64,000 nt of DNA. Source: Flaccisagitta enflata (taxonomy: Eukaryota > Chaetognatha > Sagittoidea > Aphragmophora). Shown piece after piece: positions 23,118 to 54,202 of this stretch. The notes under the pieces are model-generated. The model was not told the DNA's origin and did not search any database. It saw only the letters and a program-made list of their open reading frames with translations. A program made the translations under genes and the position numbers. Location of the stretch: NCBI GenBank assembly GCA_965153355.1, contig OZ231127.1:50406001-50470000 (forward strand). The letters are read 5' to 3'. The stretch's first letter is position 1. Each line of letters opens with the position of its first letter.

Positions 23118-23336
23118 TTAGGGGTGGGTAGAATGCTGAATACTGGACATTGCGCGAACCATCTCTTGAAACCGCTGTACATTGAAGTTGCTCGCTAACA
23201 AATCGGCGGTGAGAAGAGTCCACGATTCTTTTCTTATTACACCAAAATAGCGCGTACTGGATTTGAGGTTCTGGATAACCCCCTCGCTCAGGAATGTTGA
23301 GTTGTGTATCGCGGGTAAGCAAGCGCCCACCCGCAT
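23118..23336 (-). other. Unsupported 72-codon open frame
   Basis: The frame reads as ordinary amino-acid composition (for example VIQNLKSSTRYFGVIRKES) and could be a terminal exon of an unknown gene. I find no flanking exon or convincing acceptor, so it is recorded only as a possibility. Confidence 0.2.
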
Positions 23337-25271
23337 AAGACGTTCCCGGAGTCCGTTGGTTCTTCAAGATTTTTCTCTTTACATTACTACCTCAAACATC
23401 ATTGAAAATTGCATTTCCATATTTGATGTCTGCATTTTATAATTGATGTCTGCATATGTCACATCTCAATCTTCTGTGATTGATATTCCAAAATCTTAAG
23501 AGAACGCATATATTAGACTTCCGTCCTGGCCATGTTCCGTTTGACCCAACTTAACATTGTAGTCATCACACAATCGAAGATTCGAGCAGCATTTTTCCAA
23601 AATATCAACCCCCTTACAGAGGGTTGGGCAACAGGTTATTAACTGTGGATGGTTGAGGTGTTATAGCTTTTCTCAACATCATCTACTCGCTCGTGTATAC
23701 AAACAGATTGATCCTTCGTGTAGACAGGCCCCATGGATTTTAGTTTCATGCACAACAAATAAACAATTTGGCTGAAGCGACAATCCTCATAGATCAGCTT
23801 TTAAGCACGAGTTCGACATTTAATCTACCCGTATAAGTGCGCGGAGTACTGCACAGTTGAGTCACCTAGGAGGCTTGGAAGCCTAGGATAGTTCCGAAAC
23901 TAGAACAGTTAACCACGACGAATCCCATTCCTAAATCATATTCCTACCACGCGAATATTACACCCTATCCAGGTTGAATTACTCAGTGACTCAGTAGTTA
24001 GCAGAGATATGCAAGATATATGAACTTTCGCCTTTAACTCCGCATGCCATCTTTCCTACAAGGACCGAGGCTACTGTTGGTGTAGGCTGCCCAGCATTTT
24101 TGGCGGTGTCGACTTTTAGTATACATATGCATATTATGCATTTAATCTGTAAATGTAGAAATTCGATAAAGATCGCGATCACAATAATCTCACAGCTTAA
24201 TTCAAGTTAGAAGCAGTTGCTTCCCTTTAATAGAAAATGACCGCTGATATATTTTTTCCCCTCAGCCATATTGTGATCGACGTTGACAAATCGTGTTCAT
24301 TTGCTGGCTTCTTTTAAAGACTATCCTATGTTCCTAGCAATATTGCACCCATCATGCAATTTCAGTAGCTGTCGTATTGTGATTCAGCAGGGTGAAATGA
24401 GCACTGTACCTGAGCACTGTGCCATTTTGTATGCTTCAGTTTATAGAAAAAGGCTTCGATAATGAAGCGCTCTATTGATTTGTTGATCAAAATTGAGGAA
24501 TAAAAATAACCATAACCATACATCAGGCCGTGCTTTCGACGCTAGTGTGATGCAAACAGACCCATGGGCCATGACAGTTTCCTACGAAAACGAGGGAGAT
24601 ACAGGCCCCGATAAAAAAAGGTTTAGGGAGAGATGTTAGGACGCAGAAAGAACCAGGAAGAGACGAGAGGGCTAAGGGGGAAGGGGACGAGGAAGAAGTG
24701 GAAAAAAACTTGAGGGTAGAAATTATTGGGAAAGGATTGTAGACAAAGCGTGTGAACAAAAGCCTGATATAATGTAAAGGAATCACTAGCAAAAGCTATG
24801 GAGGATGCATTTCAAGACTACAACAGCACTGAAAACTAGGCACCAAAATAAATCTACAAACATTAACAATTACACCCAAGACGATATGAGGGTAACAGTT
24901 TCTACTAACAAACAAAGATCAAACGAGGCGTCTTAAAAGAAATTTAATAAATGAGAAAAAAATCTTTCATAGCTTTGTTAAAAAAAAGGGATGAATGAAG
25001 GGGAAAGGGTAGGGCGCCATACAATTTTTTTTCTATCGATACGAAGTGCTATACATCGACTAGTTATTCTGATTTGCTGTGCAAAATATTACTATTAAAA
25101 TACCGACAAAGGACGTGAGGTGATTTCGACCTTTTTTTATTTGGTTCGAAGGTTCCACTCATGAAAAGCTGGCATTTTCGACATGAACTGAAGAACAAAG
25201 ATCGCTCTTTTCGAGTTTACACCTTCAAGGACAGTCAAATCGATCTGAGCTGAAACAGGTACGAAGAAATC

Positions 25272-42780
<17,509 letters not shown>

Positions 42781-45080
42781 GATGTCGATACATTAAACCA
42801 ACCAAAGAGTCACGATGTTGTTGCTTGTTTCCAGTTGCTTAATCAATGTTCGCAACATACGCATTTCTATCTAAATCTGGTATCATAGCAACAATGGGTC
42901 TTTCGAGGAGAGTTTACTGTAGCTTCACAGCAAGTAACGACTTACTGTGCCGCATTCCCTGCTGAAATGGAATGAGATGGATTTCGTTAATTTGAGTTCA
43001 ACCTGGGATCATTCGCCCGGGGATCGTGCGATGTCAAACCGAAGAAAAACGTAGAAAAGGCATAACTATGATGGAGGAGTCGCCATAGATCTTCCCTTTC
43101 CATTTCCGTCACGGGCCAGCGACGCATGTCGTCCAATCAAGTCGCTCCCCTTAATGAAGCTCGATCGAAACGCTGCTCGACGTCCGCCACAGGCCGCGAC
43201 CTCTATAAAAGAAACCAAAGAGCGTTTCAACAAATGATAAAGCATACGTTAGGCTTGAGGAGGTTCCACCAGCATACAGTAACGAAGCAGTTAGATAACT
43301 TATATTTAGTAGATATTATCTACTAGAATTATCATTGACTAAGCAAGTCGAGACTCTTGAGTCTTCTGGAGGGAAATAAAATCATAAGCAGGGGTACCAA
43401 TGCTAAAAAAATTTTAACATTTTTTTCACAAATTTGAAATTTTAAGTTACAAAATGTTACAAAATAGTAGAAAATGTTAAAAAGTGTTAAAAAATGTTAA
43501 TAAATGTTCAAAAGTTAAAAAATATTAAAAGATATCAAAATTATGAAAATTGTGGAATATCATTGGACTTGAAGGATGTAAAAAAATGTTAAGAAGTATT
43601 AAAAAATCAAATATTTTTTTTTTATATTTTGTTTCTGTGACCTCACTGCTCTTGCCCAAATGGTCTTATGACCGAAAATATGGCCCTTGCCCATCAGCAC
43701 ACCTTATTTTTTCACGTTTTCTGCATTTTGAATGTTTTTGCCTTATCATTTTTTAATATCTTTTAACACTTTTTAATATTTCTTAAAATTCTTTAACCTT
43801 TATATAACATATATATTCAACATTTTTAAATAATCGGTTTCAAATTGCTTTATGATATTTTTTAACATTTATCAATTTTTTTCATCATTTTTTTTTATCA
43901 TTCTACAATGTTTGTTAACATTTTCTAAACATTAATATTTTTACATAGTAACATTTTTTAATATTTCAATGTTTTAACATTTTTAACATTTTTTACACAG
44001 TACACTATTTTTTTATTTATAAGCACGCACTTTTTTTGGCTGAGGCTGAGCGTGCTTATTAAAATCTTGTTTACGTGGCTGAAATGTGTTTAAATGCGTG
44101 CTTATCATTTATCAGCAAGTAATTATCCTATTCAGTATAGAACAAAGTACAAAGTAGAGTATAGAAAAGAATTTAGCATAAGAGTATTCTATAGTATAGA
44201 ATAAAATATAGTATAAAATATATTAATGATTGTATTTTGTATAAAAAATATACAGTATCTTTCACTGATGTTGTCCTATTTCTATATAAACCATAGGATA
44301 AGATTAGTATCTTGATCTACTATAAATGTTTTAGATTTTTAAGGTTATTTAGTATCATATTATATTATATTATTCTTTTTAAATGGACCTTTTCATAGCA
44401 ATCAATTCTTTTTAACAATAGTATCTAAGCAATACCATTCTTAAATATTGGTAGAAATTCAATTATTTCTATCAATATCAAAGTACTGACAAATTGATAT
44501 CATTGATAATTTCAATTTCTATTAAAGTTTCTTTTGGTTTTTGTGAAATTCCAAGCAAAATTTCTAAAAATTGGCTTATTTTTATAAATTCACCAAAATT
44601 TTTTTTTTCAAATTAGAAATTTAACAATACGCTTAAATTTTCCCAACATCTGAGGCTGTGCGTGCTTATAAACGAGGTGCTTATAAAACAAAAAAAAAGT
44701 GTAACATTTTTTTACAAAAACTTAAAAAGTTACAAAATGTCTAAGTGTTTAGAAAAATTTTACCATAGGCACCCCTGCACAGGCTTTCTGGATGCATCCA
44801 TGCGTGGAGTGCATTCTCAAAATGGCTAGATAAACAAGCTTGCGCAACAATGCATTGAGAAAATAGCATTACCATTTAACTATGAATTAGACAAAACTAC
44901 CTATCCTATGGAACTACCCAGCCAATCATAATTTGGCACGCTAAAAAAGTCGTGTTGAAATCTTAAAACGCCGTAGTTCTTTAGTCATAGTCTAAGCCAA
45001 ATAACAAGGCTGATAGGTATAACTAAGATGGTACCAGTATCGTCTTTACGGAAAAAAGATTCATTTCAATCCAAAAAAGC
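42781..45080. other. GSK3 upstream region and AT-rich spacer
   Basis: 42781-43220 is the upstream region of GSK3 and less AT-rich than what follows. 43400-44760 is low-complexity, built of AAAAATGTTAAAA-like runs followed by their inverse, TTTTTAACATTTTT. Motifs at 44022-44050 and 44645-44690 (GGCTGAG, GCGTGCTTAT, TTATAAGCAC) are shared and partly inverted. No gene is seen. Confidence 0.5.
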
Positions 45081-45083
45081 TTC

Positions 45084-46235
45084 AAAATTACAGTCCCCGA
45101 CTGGGGACTGTAATTTTTGAAGCTTTCTCGTTGCGTAAACGCAACTCGATGAGATACATGACAAGAGCAATTTCAAGAGAAAAAAAAGATATTCAATAAT
45201 TTTTAATGATAAAAAAACTTTATAATGATAACAATAGTGGATGATGTTGATGACAACAATGAATGATAATGACAATAAAAATCTAAGAAAAAAATATTCT
45301 AAAAATATTTTCAAAAAAGAATATTTTCAAAAAAATTTTTTAAAAAAATTGTCAAAAAATTTAGTAGTTGAAGATGATGACAGTAGTTGAAGATGATGAC
45401 AGTAGTTGAAGATGATGACAGTAGTTGAAGATGATGACAGTAGTTGAAGATGATGACAGTAGTTGAAGATGATGACAGTAGTTGAAGATGATGACAGTAG
45501 TTGTAGATGATGACAGTAGTTGAAGATGATGACAGTAGTTGAAGATGATGACAGTAGTTGAAGATGAATCTTGAAATCCATGATGGCAAACCTAAAGAAA
45601 AATCAGAATGTAAATAATGAGCAAGTAAAAGAATTCCAACTCCAATCCTCTATAGAAATTGCCGAAGTCCTAGTAACATATTACTACATTATTAAGCTAA
45701 TATCTTATAAACCAGACTTCAGATTTAATTCGAATTTTGCAGGGGCACTTCAATTAATATCCTTTACTTGTATACCAAATTAAAAAAGAATTCACATAAC
45801 TTTGCTACCCTTTGCCTATGTAAACTGCCTAAGTCATAGTAACATATTACTACACAAATAAGCTAATATCTCATAAACCAGACTTCAGATTTAATTCGAA
45901 TTTTGCAGGGGTTGTTTATTTACTACCCTCTACTTGTATACCAAATTAAAAAAAAATTCATAAACCTTTACTACCCTCTACCTATGTAAAACGCTTAAGT
46001 CCCAGCTAAATATTACTACAAAAATAATAAGCAAAGGGTAGTAAAAGTTAATGAATTTTTCTGAAAATTGGTGCACAAGCTCCTATTGACCTATAAACAA
46101 CACCAGCAAAGTTTCAAAAAATTCTGAAGTCTGATTCCAAAAATATGAGAGGGTTTTAAACAGACAGACAGACAGACAGACTACACATCACTGCTACTTC
46201 ATAGTCACCGACGAAAACTGTTCGTCGGGGACAAA
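45084..46235. mobile_element. Candidate non-autonomous element with terminal hairpins
   Basis: The left end has the hairpin ACAGTCCCC-GACT-GGGGACTGT. The right end has GTCACCGACGAA/TTCGTCGGGGAC, followed by AAAAACC. GTCCCCGAC at one end and GTCGGGGAC at the other are inverted. In between lie a 19 bp minisatellite, two to three copies of a roughly 165 bp unit (45670-46100, ACCAGACTTCAGATTTAATT) and a CAGACAGA run. Confidence 0.55.
45363..45567. repeat. Minisatellite, 19 bp unit, about 11 copies
   Basis: AGTAGTTGAAGATGATGAC is repeated with a single A/T variant. All minus frames are open as an artefact of the period. Confidence 0.95.
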
Positions 46236-46949
46236 AACCTACTTAACTGTGAACAAGTCCTAATTTTTATCAGGCAGACGTTTCGATACATAATATTGTT
46301 AACTTTCACACTTCCTCCTAGATATGATTAAATGCAAAAAAAAAAAAAATCTACCCCGAGAGAAGTTTAATAAAAAGCAAAACGAGACTAACGTCGGAAT
46401 ATGAATTCAGGAACAGTGACGAAATAAGAATTCAGGGAACAGTGACTCAACGGAAGGATAAAAAAAACGAGACGGGAGATCATAGGGAACATTCTCAAAC
46501 CAAACAAAAAGAAGAAAATGCTGTAGTCACTGTTTAGGGTGATGATTGTCATTACAGAAGTACAGTCGAAGCATGGAGTGGGGCTCAACATTGAGCAACT
46601 GGTTAGGATAATTAAGCAAATTACTGAGTCCACTTGAGTAATGCGGTTTCGCTGGTAGTGGAGAGACGTATCAAGTAAAAGACTGGAATTGAGTTTGAAG
46701 GGTAGCACAATGTAGTCACGCGTGATCACGTTGAAAACAGCCATTGGACGTTGTAAAAGAAAATGGAATGGACAAGAAATTTAGTCAAAACTGAATTCCT
46801 TACACTTTTTTTCTGAGCCCCAGAATGGTCCACGCCACGAGGCAATGCTACATGCTGCCCAAAACATGTCAACATGATAGCTAAGAAATCCAAAGCGATC
46901 TATTGCAGCTCGGATTTTTAAACTGAAAAATTCAGAAAAGAGTCGGTTT

Positions 46950-49900
46950 TCAGGTGCATCCAGAGCAAGGGCCGGTTGTTTCTTCTGTGACCATGTCCTT
47001 GGCATGAAAATGACTCACATCCAAAGTATTGTCACAAGAAGGGCAATTGCCTTTGTCTTTTAAAAGGACATTTCCTTTTGGGGAAGTTTCCGCGTACGAT
47101 ATCAGCGCCTGAAAATAGATGAAGAAAAATCTGCACCGCTGAGAAATAAGAGGTAAAGATCTCGAATTAGGTAATGAAATACGGTTGAACCTCTCAACAA
47201 CGGATGTCAAGGGACTAATGGAATATCTTGATAATAAACAGATTCCCACAATTACCAACATAGATATTAAAGAAAATACCAATCAAATATTTTTTTCAAA
47301 AGCGGGGTTATTTTATAGTCAGATCGGTTATAGCGAGAAGCAACTGTTAATAAACAAGACGATCCGCACGTAATCACAACCAGTGGAGAAATCCTGTAAT
47401 CCATAAAACATAGTTCTTACAAGTAATCTAAACAATAAATAAACAATTTACTCGGGCAAAAGTCGAGAAATTTAAAGGGTTTAGAAATGGGGAAAAAAGT
47501 CAAAAACTGGAAAAGAAAACAATAGAATCTGATTAGACATTTAGCCATAGGATAGGAATTTATCACTACAACACTATTATTCACTTTTTCAGCATAATTA
47601 GGTATACCATACTCATACTCTATGGGGTAAGAAAATCGAATAATCATTCGACCAGGTAAGAAAGGAAATCAACGACCAGGACTGGTGGGAGGGAAGAAAT
47701 CTGAAGCCGCTCAACTTTACATACCCCTAAATATATTATAGGCGAATGTCACAATCTCTTTTCGACGCGAGAACCCGACTCACCACCACATTAACAGTGT
47801 TACCGCAATGTCTATTGCATTGTGACAAGTTTCTATAGTTGGATGACCTCCCTAACTACCCGGATTACCTTGCCAAACCATTTTTTGTGACTACCCCTAC
47901 CCCTAGGGGGCCTAAAAATTAGGTCAAATTGGCCACATTGGCATGTCCGGATTTTGTCCGAACAAGCAAATAACAAGCAAAACCTATCAAAAAATAGATT
48001 ATCTGATCATTTCTCAGCTTTTAATAAGTTATCATCAATCTGATGTAATGTACAAAAAATTTCATCCTATTGCGCAAATGCTAAGTTGTTCAAAAATTGT
48101 ATTATCATCAAATTTTGATCCCACCATTTTTTTTGCTATTTCATGGCAAAATCTCAGTATGCCTATTATCTTTTTCTAAAACTCTATAAATTCTCAAAGT
48201 TAATCACTTTTCAGGTTTCTACCTAATAGAAGACTACTTGAAGGACATACGCTCCAAATTTCATGCCACTGTGACACCCCAATCCCCCATAATGACACTT
48301 TTCTTCAAGCGTGATTATTCCGCACACCCCCCCAGCTCTTCTGTCACACTCATGTCACGCTTTAAGTCTGTCACTGTCACGCCATTGTGAAACTGATGAT
48401 GGAAATTTGGATAAGACGATGAGAAAGAGCATGAAATTTTGTATTTACACTGAAAATTTCAGGTCTTAACTCCCAGGCATTCAGCCATAATGAAATTTTC
48501 AATGTGATTGGTCAGTAAATTGTTGCAGAATAATCACGCTTCAAGATGAATCTTCGTAGTTAATTCTTTGTTATCAGCGCATGTATGCACTTACAGCAAA
48601 ATGGTAAACCAAAAAAATCATGAAATGCCCATATCTTGGAAACCCTTTGAGAGAGACGAAAAATTTTTTGCATGGATCAATACTGTACTGGAACTATTAC
48701 AAACAGAGCATTTGGTGCATCTGGGACACATCTAACCAACCCAACCGGCCCAACCAGCCTACCACCAAAAATTTTTAAAAAATGGCATAACTTCTAAAAT
48801 ATTTGTCCGATTTGGCTGAAATTTTGCACAGTGGTTCTTTCAGAGAATGCCTACTTAAATTAACCGTTGCCGAAAGATTCAGTAAATTTTTGCCAACTGG
48901 CCCAACCAGCCAAAAAAGCTGCTTATAGAGAATTTTCAAAAAAAATTGAAATCTCAATTTTTTTCAACAGAATCAGGTCTGATTGAATTCTTGAACTGTG
49001 ATTTAGTAAAATATTCCCATTTTTTTGGTTTTGCTGACTTTAACAACTCAATTTTTGCTTATTTTCGATCATTATTTGTTGCATTTTAGCCTAATTTACA
49101 TGTAAATCAAGGATCAGTAACAAAATTCAGTTTTTGAACCATGTTCATATTGACATAAGCTATCTGATTATGAATGTTTTTGTCAAATTTTCTTTATTTT
49201 GAAATTGACCTATTTGGCCATCTCTCAAAAAGGAGATTATAGAAACAGCCTATATCTATGTATAGATACAGTTAAGATACTGTTAAGCTTCACTAGCGCG
49301 CATTTCAAGTGAGCGAGCCAACTTTTACCTCATGTCAAAGTGAAGCTGTTTTATTGCCAATATAATACAAGATCTCCCATGAAACAATAAGTTTATGCCT
49401 TTTAGTTTTAGGCGAACATGCTGTATTAGCGGGTGCGCTTTAGCGGTGCTCCACTGAATGACAAATTCCACTGAAATAAGCCACGGACCTTTCAGAAACT
49501 TCGTATGTCACAAATTTTACAAATAGCAAGTATTAAACGATTAAAGGAAACTTAAGTTTTCTATCCAAGTAAGCTTATATCATGTTACCCTCGAGATAGC
49601 AGCAAAAGCATCTTGAATGCCAACGTTAGCGAGGGCCGACGTCTCAAAAAGTAGAGCGCCGATTGTTTCTGCGTATTCGCTCGCAGTCCGTGCAGCCACC
49701 TCTCGAAGTGGCTCGAGATCCGTTTTGTTTCCTAAAATCCGTATGGAAACAGCGTTACGAAATAACCATGAATACAAGCATTTAAGAATCGCGATCATGC
49801 TATCAGAAGTTCTTATGCAATTGACGGTCAGACTCAAAACGGGATCAAACAGTCGCGTGCATACGACTAAAACTGCCAAAAAAAGCTGGTATCACCCATA

Positions 49901-52900
49901 AACTAACCGAGTGAACGCAGCAACAAAGCTGCAACACTCACAACAATCTGACTCATGTACGCGACTTCTTGCAACATTATGTACTACCCCGAATTGACTA
50001 AATGCCCTTGACCGGTTAGGTTGCGATTTTTACCGAGTATACAAATGACAAGATGGCCCTCCGAATTTCGTTGCAACTCCTCAATCCACGATTTCATGTC
50101 GTTGAAGGAAGATTGTTTGGTGACGTCGAAAACCAGAATTGCCGCATTCGCCTTCCGATAGTACATGGGAGCCATTGCGCGAAATCTTTCCTGTCCCGCT
50201 GTGTCCCAAACCTGTAACAAACCACAAAGAAATGTTGGATTTCATGCTTAAAATTTGGAGTGTGATTGATGAAGTAACCTTTCATCCATTGCTTATTGCC
50301 TATGCTTATCACTCATCATTCATCCTTATTATCCTCCAGCATCGGACAAACAAACAGCGGTAATTTCCTCAGTTAGATGAGATGATATCAATAACAACTC
50401 ACTACAGACGAAAGTAAAATACAAGAAGTTAACCCCCCATAAACTGTAGCACCCCCCTACAACCTCAACCGCTGAATAAACTAAGCCAAAAACACAGCCA
50501 ATACCAGTTGCGAACAGGTGGGCAAGGGTGGAAAAACGCGTTTTAACACTTTCCAACTCTATCACCACGGACCAATGGACAGACCGACAGACAGACGGAT
50601 GGACAAAGCATCTTATAGCTGCGTGTCTGCAACTAAAAAAAACATAAGAATGCAAGCTTATACCAATACAATTAACCTCATCAGAGCGATTTTTCAATTT
50701 CATTCCCAATATGGAGTTTTAGCTAAAATTAAAATTATTTGCATTTTGCTAAAGATACATTTTTTTGCTGTTTTTTTTTATCACACTTTCACACGGGGCT
50801 AATCAGGACAACAATCTGTAAAATGGTTTTCAAAGTGATATTTCAAACCTGGTCAAATTTTTTTATTTCTCTCATTATCTTGGCAATATTTAATTCAATG
50901 TGACATATGGAGTTTTTTGGCATTTGACTTGAGATATAAACAATATAAAAACAATATAAAATCGACATAGCCTGAATATTGTGTCTCTGACTCACCATCG
51001 GATAAAGTGATCAAAGTGATCTCCTGATATCTTCAACTTAAAGTAGTCAGTGACTGAGGTCAATATTTTGCATAACACAGGGCTAATTAGGAAACAGTGT
51101 TTAACTATGCTAAGGGTCGTATGATCAATAATTCTTCATGCAATGCTGTTGAAAGAGTCTTTAAGGACAGTAGTATCAATTACAACGATAGTCATAGCAG
51201 TTTTAGATTCTTTTTATATTGATATGATCTGTCCTTATCAGCCCCGCTTAATTTGCAGTTTTGCGGCTAATAGGGACAACATAAATACGCTTCCACGCGT
51301 AACACAACATGAAGATTACAAAAACTGTAAAAATCGGTTAGCACCCCTACCTACAGCTTATGAAAAAACTTCCACGGGGTCGTATGGGGTATCGTTCTGT
51401 AGCTTGCTACAATACAATTTACGCCACCGAGGCGATTTTTTTATTTCGCTCCCCCTCTTGAGAAATACTATCTCAAACATTGGCGGCGGACACCCCCTTG
51501 GAGGTCAAAAAATCTGCCTTTTGGAGCAAAAATCTCTTGAACGGAGGCGAAATTCAAAATTCGCCTCGGTGGCGTAAATTGAATTGAGATAACCTATTGA
51601 ATGATACCATACACGACCATGTTGCTATGGCGACATGAGCTGCACACCATCCATCCAAATTACCACCAGGTGGTTTTTGGGCAGCGGCCCCGAAGGGCCC
51701 GATGACCTATGCTTTCACACAGGAGAGATTTCTCCTCCTTCTCCTCCTCCGTACCCCCCCCATTCCTCTTCAAGACCAAATCTCAGCCTCGAGGCCCAAA
51801 TCTCAGCCTTGAGACCCAAATCCCAGCCTTGATGGCCCAAATCCCAACCTCCAGGCTCAAATCCCAGTCTCGAGGCTCAAATCCCAGCCACTTGGCTCAA
51901 ATCTCCGCCTCCAGGCTCATATCTCAGCTTCAAGGCCCCAATTCCAGCCTCCAGGCCTAAAATAAACAGCATAGGTCATCGGCTCCTTCGGGGCCGCTGC
52001 CCCACCTCACACCCTCATACACTCACATTGGGGCAACGGGTACCGCTGACCATCTAACGCTTTTGCGACTATTAGTATTACTCTGAATTCTCCGCTTGTA
52101 GTTACTCAGGATGGGCTTCCTGAACTAGGATCCAGCTTCAAAGAAATCTTTCTTGTGACGCTTTTTGGAAAAAATTCAAAATTGATAATTTTGCATCCTA
52201 TATTGCACCCAGATTTTAGAGGGTTGTTAGAAAACCTTTTTAGATAGCATATTTGAATTCCTGATGAAATTTCCTTTCGTTTGATAGGTCGCACTATATG
52301 TTTTTCAAAAGAGATCAAATTTTCATTTTTTTAGCTACTGTTACTTTTTGTAATGGCAGCTTAGAAATAAAAAATTTTATTTCTTTTCAAAAACATAAAG
52401 TGCGACCTATCAAATGAAAGGAAATTTTATCAGGAATTCAGACATGCTATCTAAAAAGATCTTCTAACAACCCTAAAAATTCTGACTTCAAAATAAGAGA
52501 AAAAACAATCAATTTTGGATTTTTCACAAAAGGCGCCACAAGAATAATTTTTTTGAAGCTGGATTCTTGTTCAGGAGGTGCATATTGAGTGTTAACAAGT
52601 GGAGAATCCAGAGTAATACTGAAAACCACCTGGCAGTAGTTTGAACGGATGGTGTGCAAAGGGGGGTGCTATACCTTTTCCGTAATCTTCACGTTGTATT
52701 CAAAGTGCATGTGTATTGTAAACATCTTAAGTCGGTACAATTACTACTGTAATTTTGGTACTAATGTCCTTTAACACTCTTTTTACAGCGCCCTATCAAA
52801 ATTCATCAATAATATGACCTTCGAGCGCAGTAGAACAAAAGGAGAATATCTGTCTCTATTAGCCTCACTTTGGGGCTACTAGGGACAGCACCTTTCTTTA

Positions 52901-54202
52901 CCAACAACTACCCCAAGGGGTTTGTTTTGGATTTTAGTTCTTGGTGTGTAAAAAGCCCTTATCAGTGGTAATTGAGGGGGTAAGTTGCAGAAATTAATTC
53001 AAGGAACATCAAAGACATAGAGCGAAATTTCCAAAAAGTGTCCCAATTAGACATGTGAGAAGGTTATTCAAAAATAACTTGTGTGAGGCTTATTGTATTC
53101 ATGTAAACTTACAATCCCTATTTCATATATCTTCATTCAACGGTTGAAGCTATAAGAGGGAGGGAGGATGCTACAGTTTTTGGGGGTTAACTTCTTGTAT
53201 TTCACTTTCATCTGTACTAAATGGTATATAACGACACATTATCATCCAAATATCACCATTTTTATTTGAACCTGAAGTCGCACTCGATAGTTATCTATTT
53301 GAAGTTTCGTCGTAAAGAAGGAAGCGCCGATAGTGGGCGAAATGGCATTGGAAAATATGTGACCCGTGTAACGAATAAGCACAGACGTTTTACCTTTTTT
53401 AAATATAGGAAAAAGTGAATGATAATGATAATAATATCGAAGAATAAATGTGATTATGTGAAACTGTAACGGGAACACGATGCAGTTTGGAGAAACATAC
53501 CAACGCCTTGAGATCCCAGCATAACAACCTTTGCTTCCAGATTTTTAACTTTGGCCCGTGAGCACGCCTCGTTTCCACCATCTGCAAGTATATATATCAG
53601 GGGTGTATATAGTTGAGCGGCTTTTGATTTTATTCCCCCCCTGCCTTTGATTTTCTTCCCCGCGACGCGTCGCGTTGCGTAACAAAATCTTTGATTTACT
53701 TCCCCTCAGAGCTATAAAACAGTATATTTTAGGTTTAAATAGTGTTAAATTGAGTTGTTGTAATTGTATTTTACCTTTTGATACTACCAAAAGTGTTGGA
53801 TCTTCAAATTTTTTTTTTTCTTTTTTTCAAACTTTTGATTTTCTTCCCCATCTCCAAACCCTTTGATTTTATTCCCCCCCCCCCACGGGGGGGGGAATAC
53901 TCAACTTTATACACCCCTGATATATATATATATGTAGAATTAAGTTGTTTTGAGAAGAATTGTCAACGTCACAACAAATGAAATGGTGCGCAGATTAACA
54001 CTTCCAAGGAAGTCAGGACTGCTATGACCCTAGTCAGATGGTCTTCGCTACCCCAACTATGTCAACAACAAAGGCAACAACAACAACAACAACAACAACA
54101 ACCTTTCCACGAATTGTCAGAATCCTCCGTTTCTGTCGAGGACATGAATTCCGACGCGAATGAGATTGACGGAGTCACGGGCGCTGATTGCGTCGCCATC
54201 AT
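46950..54202 (-). CDS. Rab GTPase, Rab5/21/22/31 group, six exons, about 260 aa
   Basis: Membrane-traffic GTPase. Exons: 54202-54103, 53581-53501, 53393-53272, 50211-50034, 49731-49589, 47108-46950. Phases match at every joint, and the total (783 nt) is divisible by three. Visible motifs: P-loop GSQGVGKTS (56-64), switch I with Thr81 in SPTIGASF, WDTAGQERF (103-111), APMYY, NKTD (162-165) and ETSA. SPTIGASF and RAMAPMYYR place it with the Rab5/22/31 branch, regulators of early endosome traffic. It has a 33-residue Ser/Thr-rich N-terminal extension, for which the first donor (GTTGTT) is weak. The last exon ends CSGCT, which is not a standard prenylation signal. A GTGAGT donor at about 47017-47012 could instead lead to an unseen final exon. 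Introns hold several TIR elements. Confidence 0.88.
48303..48546. mobile_element. MITE-like element with 18 bp inverted ends
   Basis: CTTCAAGCGTGATTATTC at 48303-48320 and GAATAATCACGCTTCAAG at 48529-48546 are perfect inverted repeats about 240 bp apart. The element lies in the last Rab intron. Confidence 0.8.
51412..51585. mobile_element. MITE with near-perfect inverted ends
   Basis: CAATTTACGCCACCGAGG at the left and CCTCGGTGGCGTAAATTG at the right face each other. The inverted part extends into GCGA/TCGC on the inside. Confidence 0.88.
51676..52013. mobile_element. GGGCAGCGGCCCC-family TIR element
   Basis: Left end GGGCAGCGGCCCCGAAGGG with GATGACCTATGC; right end GCATAGGTCATC with CCTTCGGGGCCGCTGCCC. 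The interior has about nine copies of a CTCGAGGCCCAAATCTCAGC-like unit. Confidence 0.88.
52105..52625. mobile_element. Short foldback element
   Basis: The left arm (GATCCAGCTTCAAAGAAAT, TTTTTAGATAGCAT, GATGAAATTTCCTTTC) is matched by an inverted right arm at about 52390-52580. The arms are about 200 bp with an internal loop near 52340. Confidence 0.8.
54066..54102. repeat. CAA trinucleotide repeat at the Rab exon 1 donor
   Basis: About nine CAA units (GTT on the coding strand) begin at the proposed first Rab splice donor. On the plus strand they make a poly-Gln frame that I treat as a shadow. Confidence 0.9.

Larger units (their letters stand above)
50398..53222. mobile_element. Nested foldback element filling Rab intron 3
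   Basis: The left end (ACGAAAGTAAAATACAAG, AAGTTAACCCCCCATAAACT) recurs inverted at about 53222-53140. Further inverted blocks occur at about 51300-51350 and 52660-52710 (GAAGATTAC, AGCACCCC). Repeated GGGGCTAAT/C and AGGGACA motifs occur inside. Three other elements sit in its middle and are listed separately. Confidence 0.75.

Noticed and set aside
43126-43326. Small plus-strand ORF with CTATAAAAG just inside it, upstream of GSK3
   Set aside because: The TATA-like motif lies within the frame, on the strand opposite to GSK3. Nothing in the 66-codon product supports a gene.
46388-46744. Hydrophobic 118-codon minus-strand frame after the Rab
   Set aside because: AT-rich, no splice context; more likely Rab 3' untranslated or spacer DNA.
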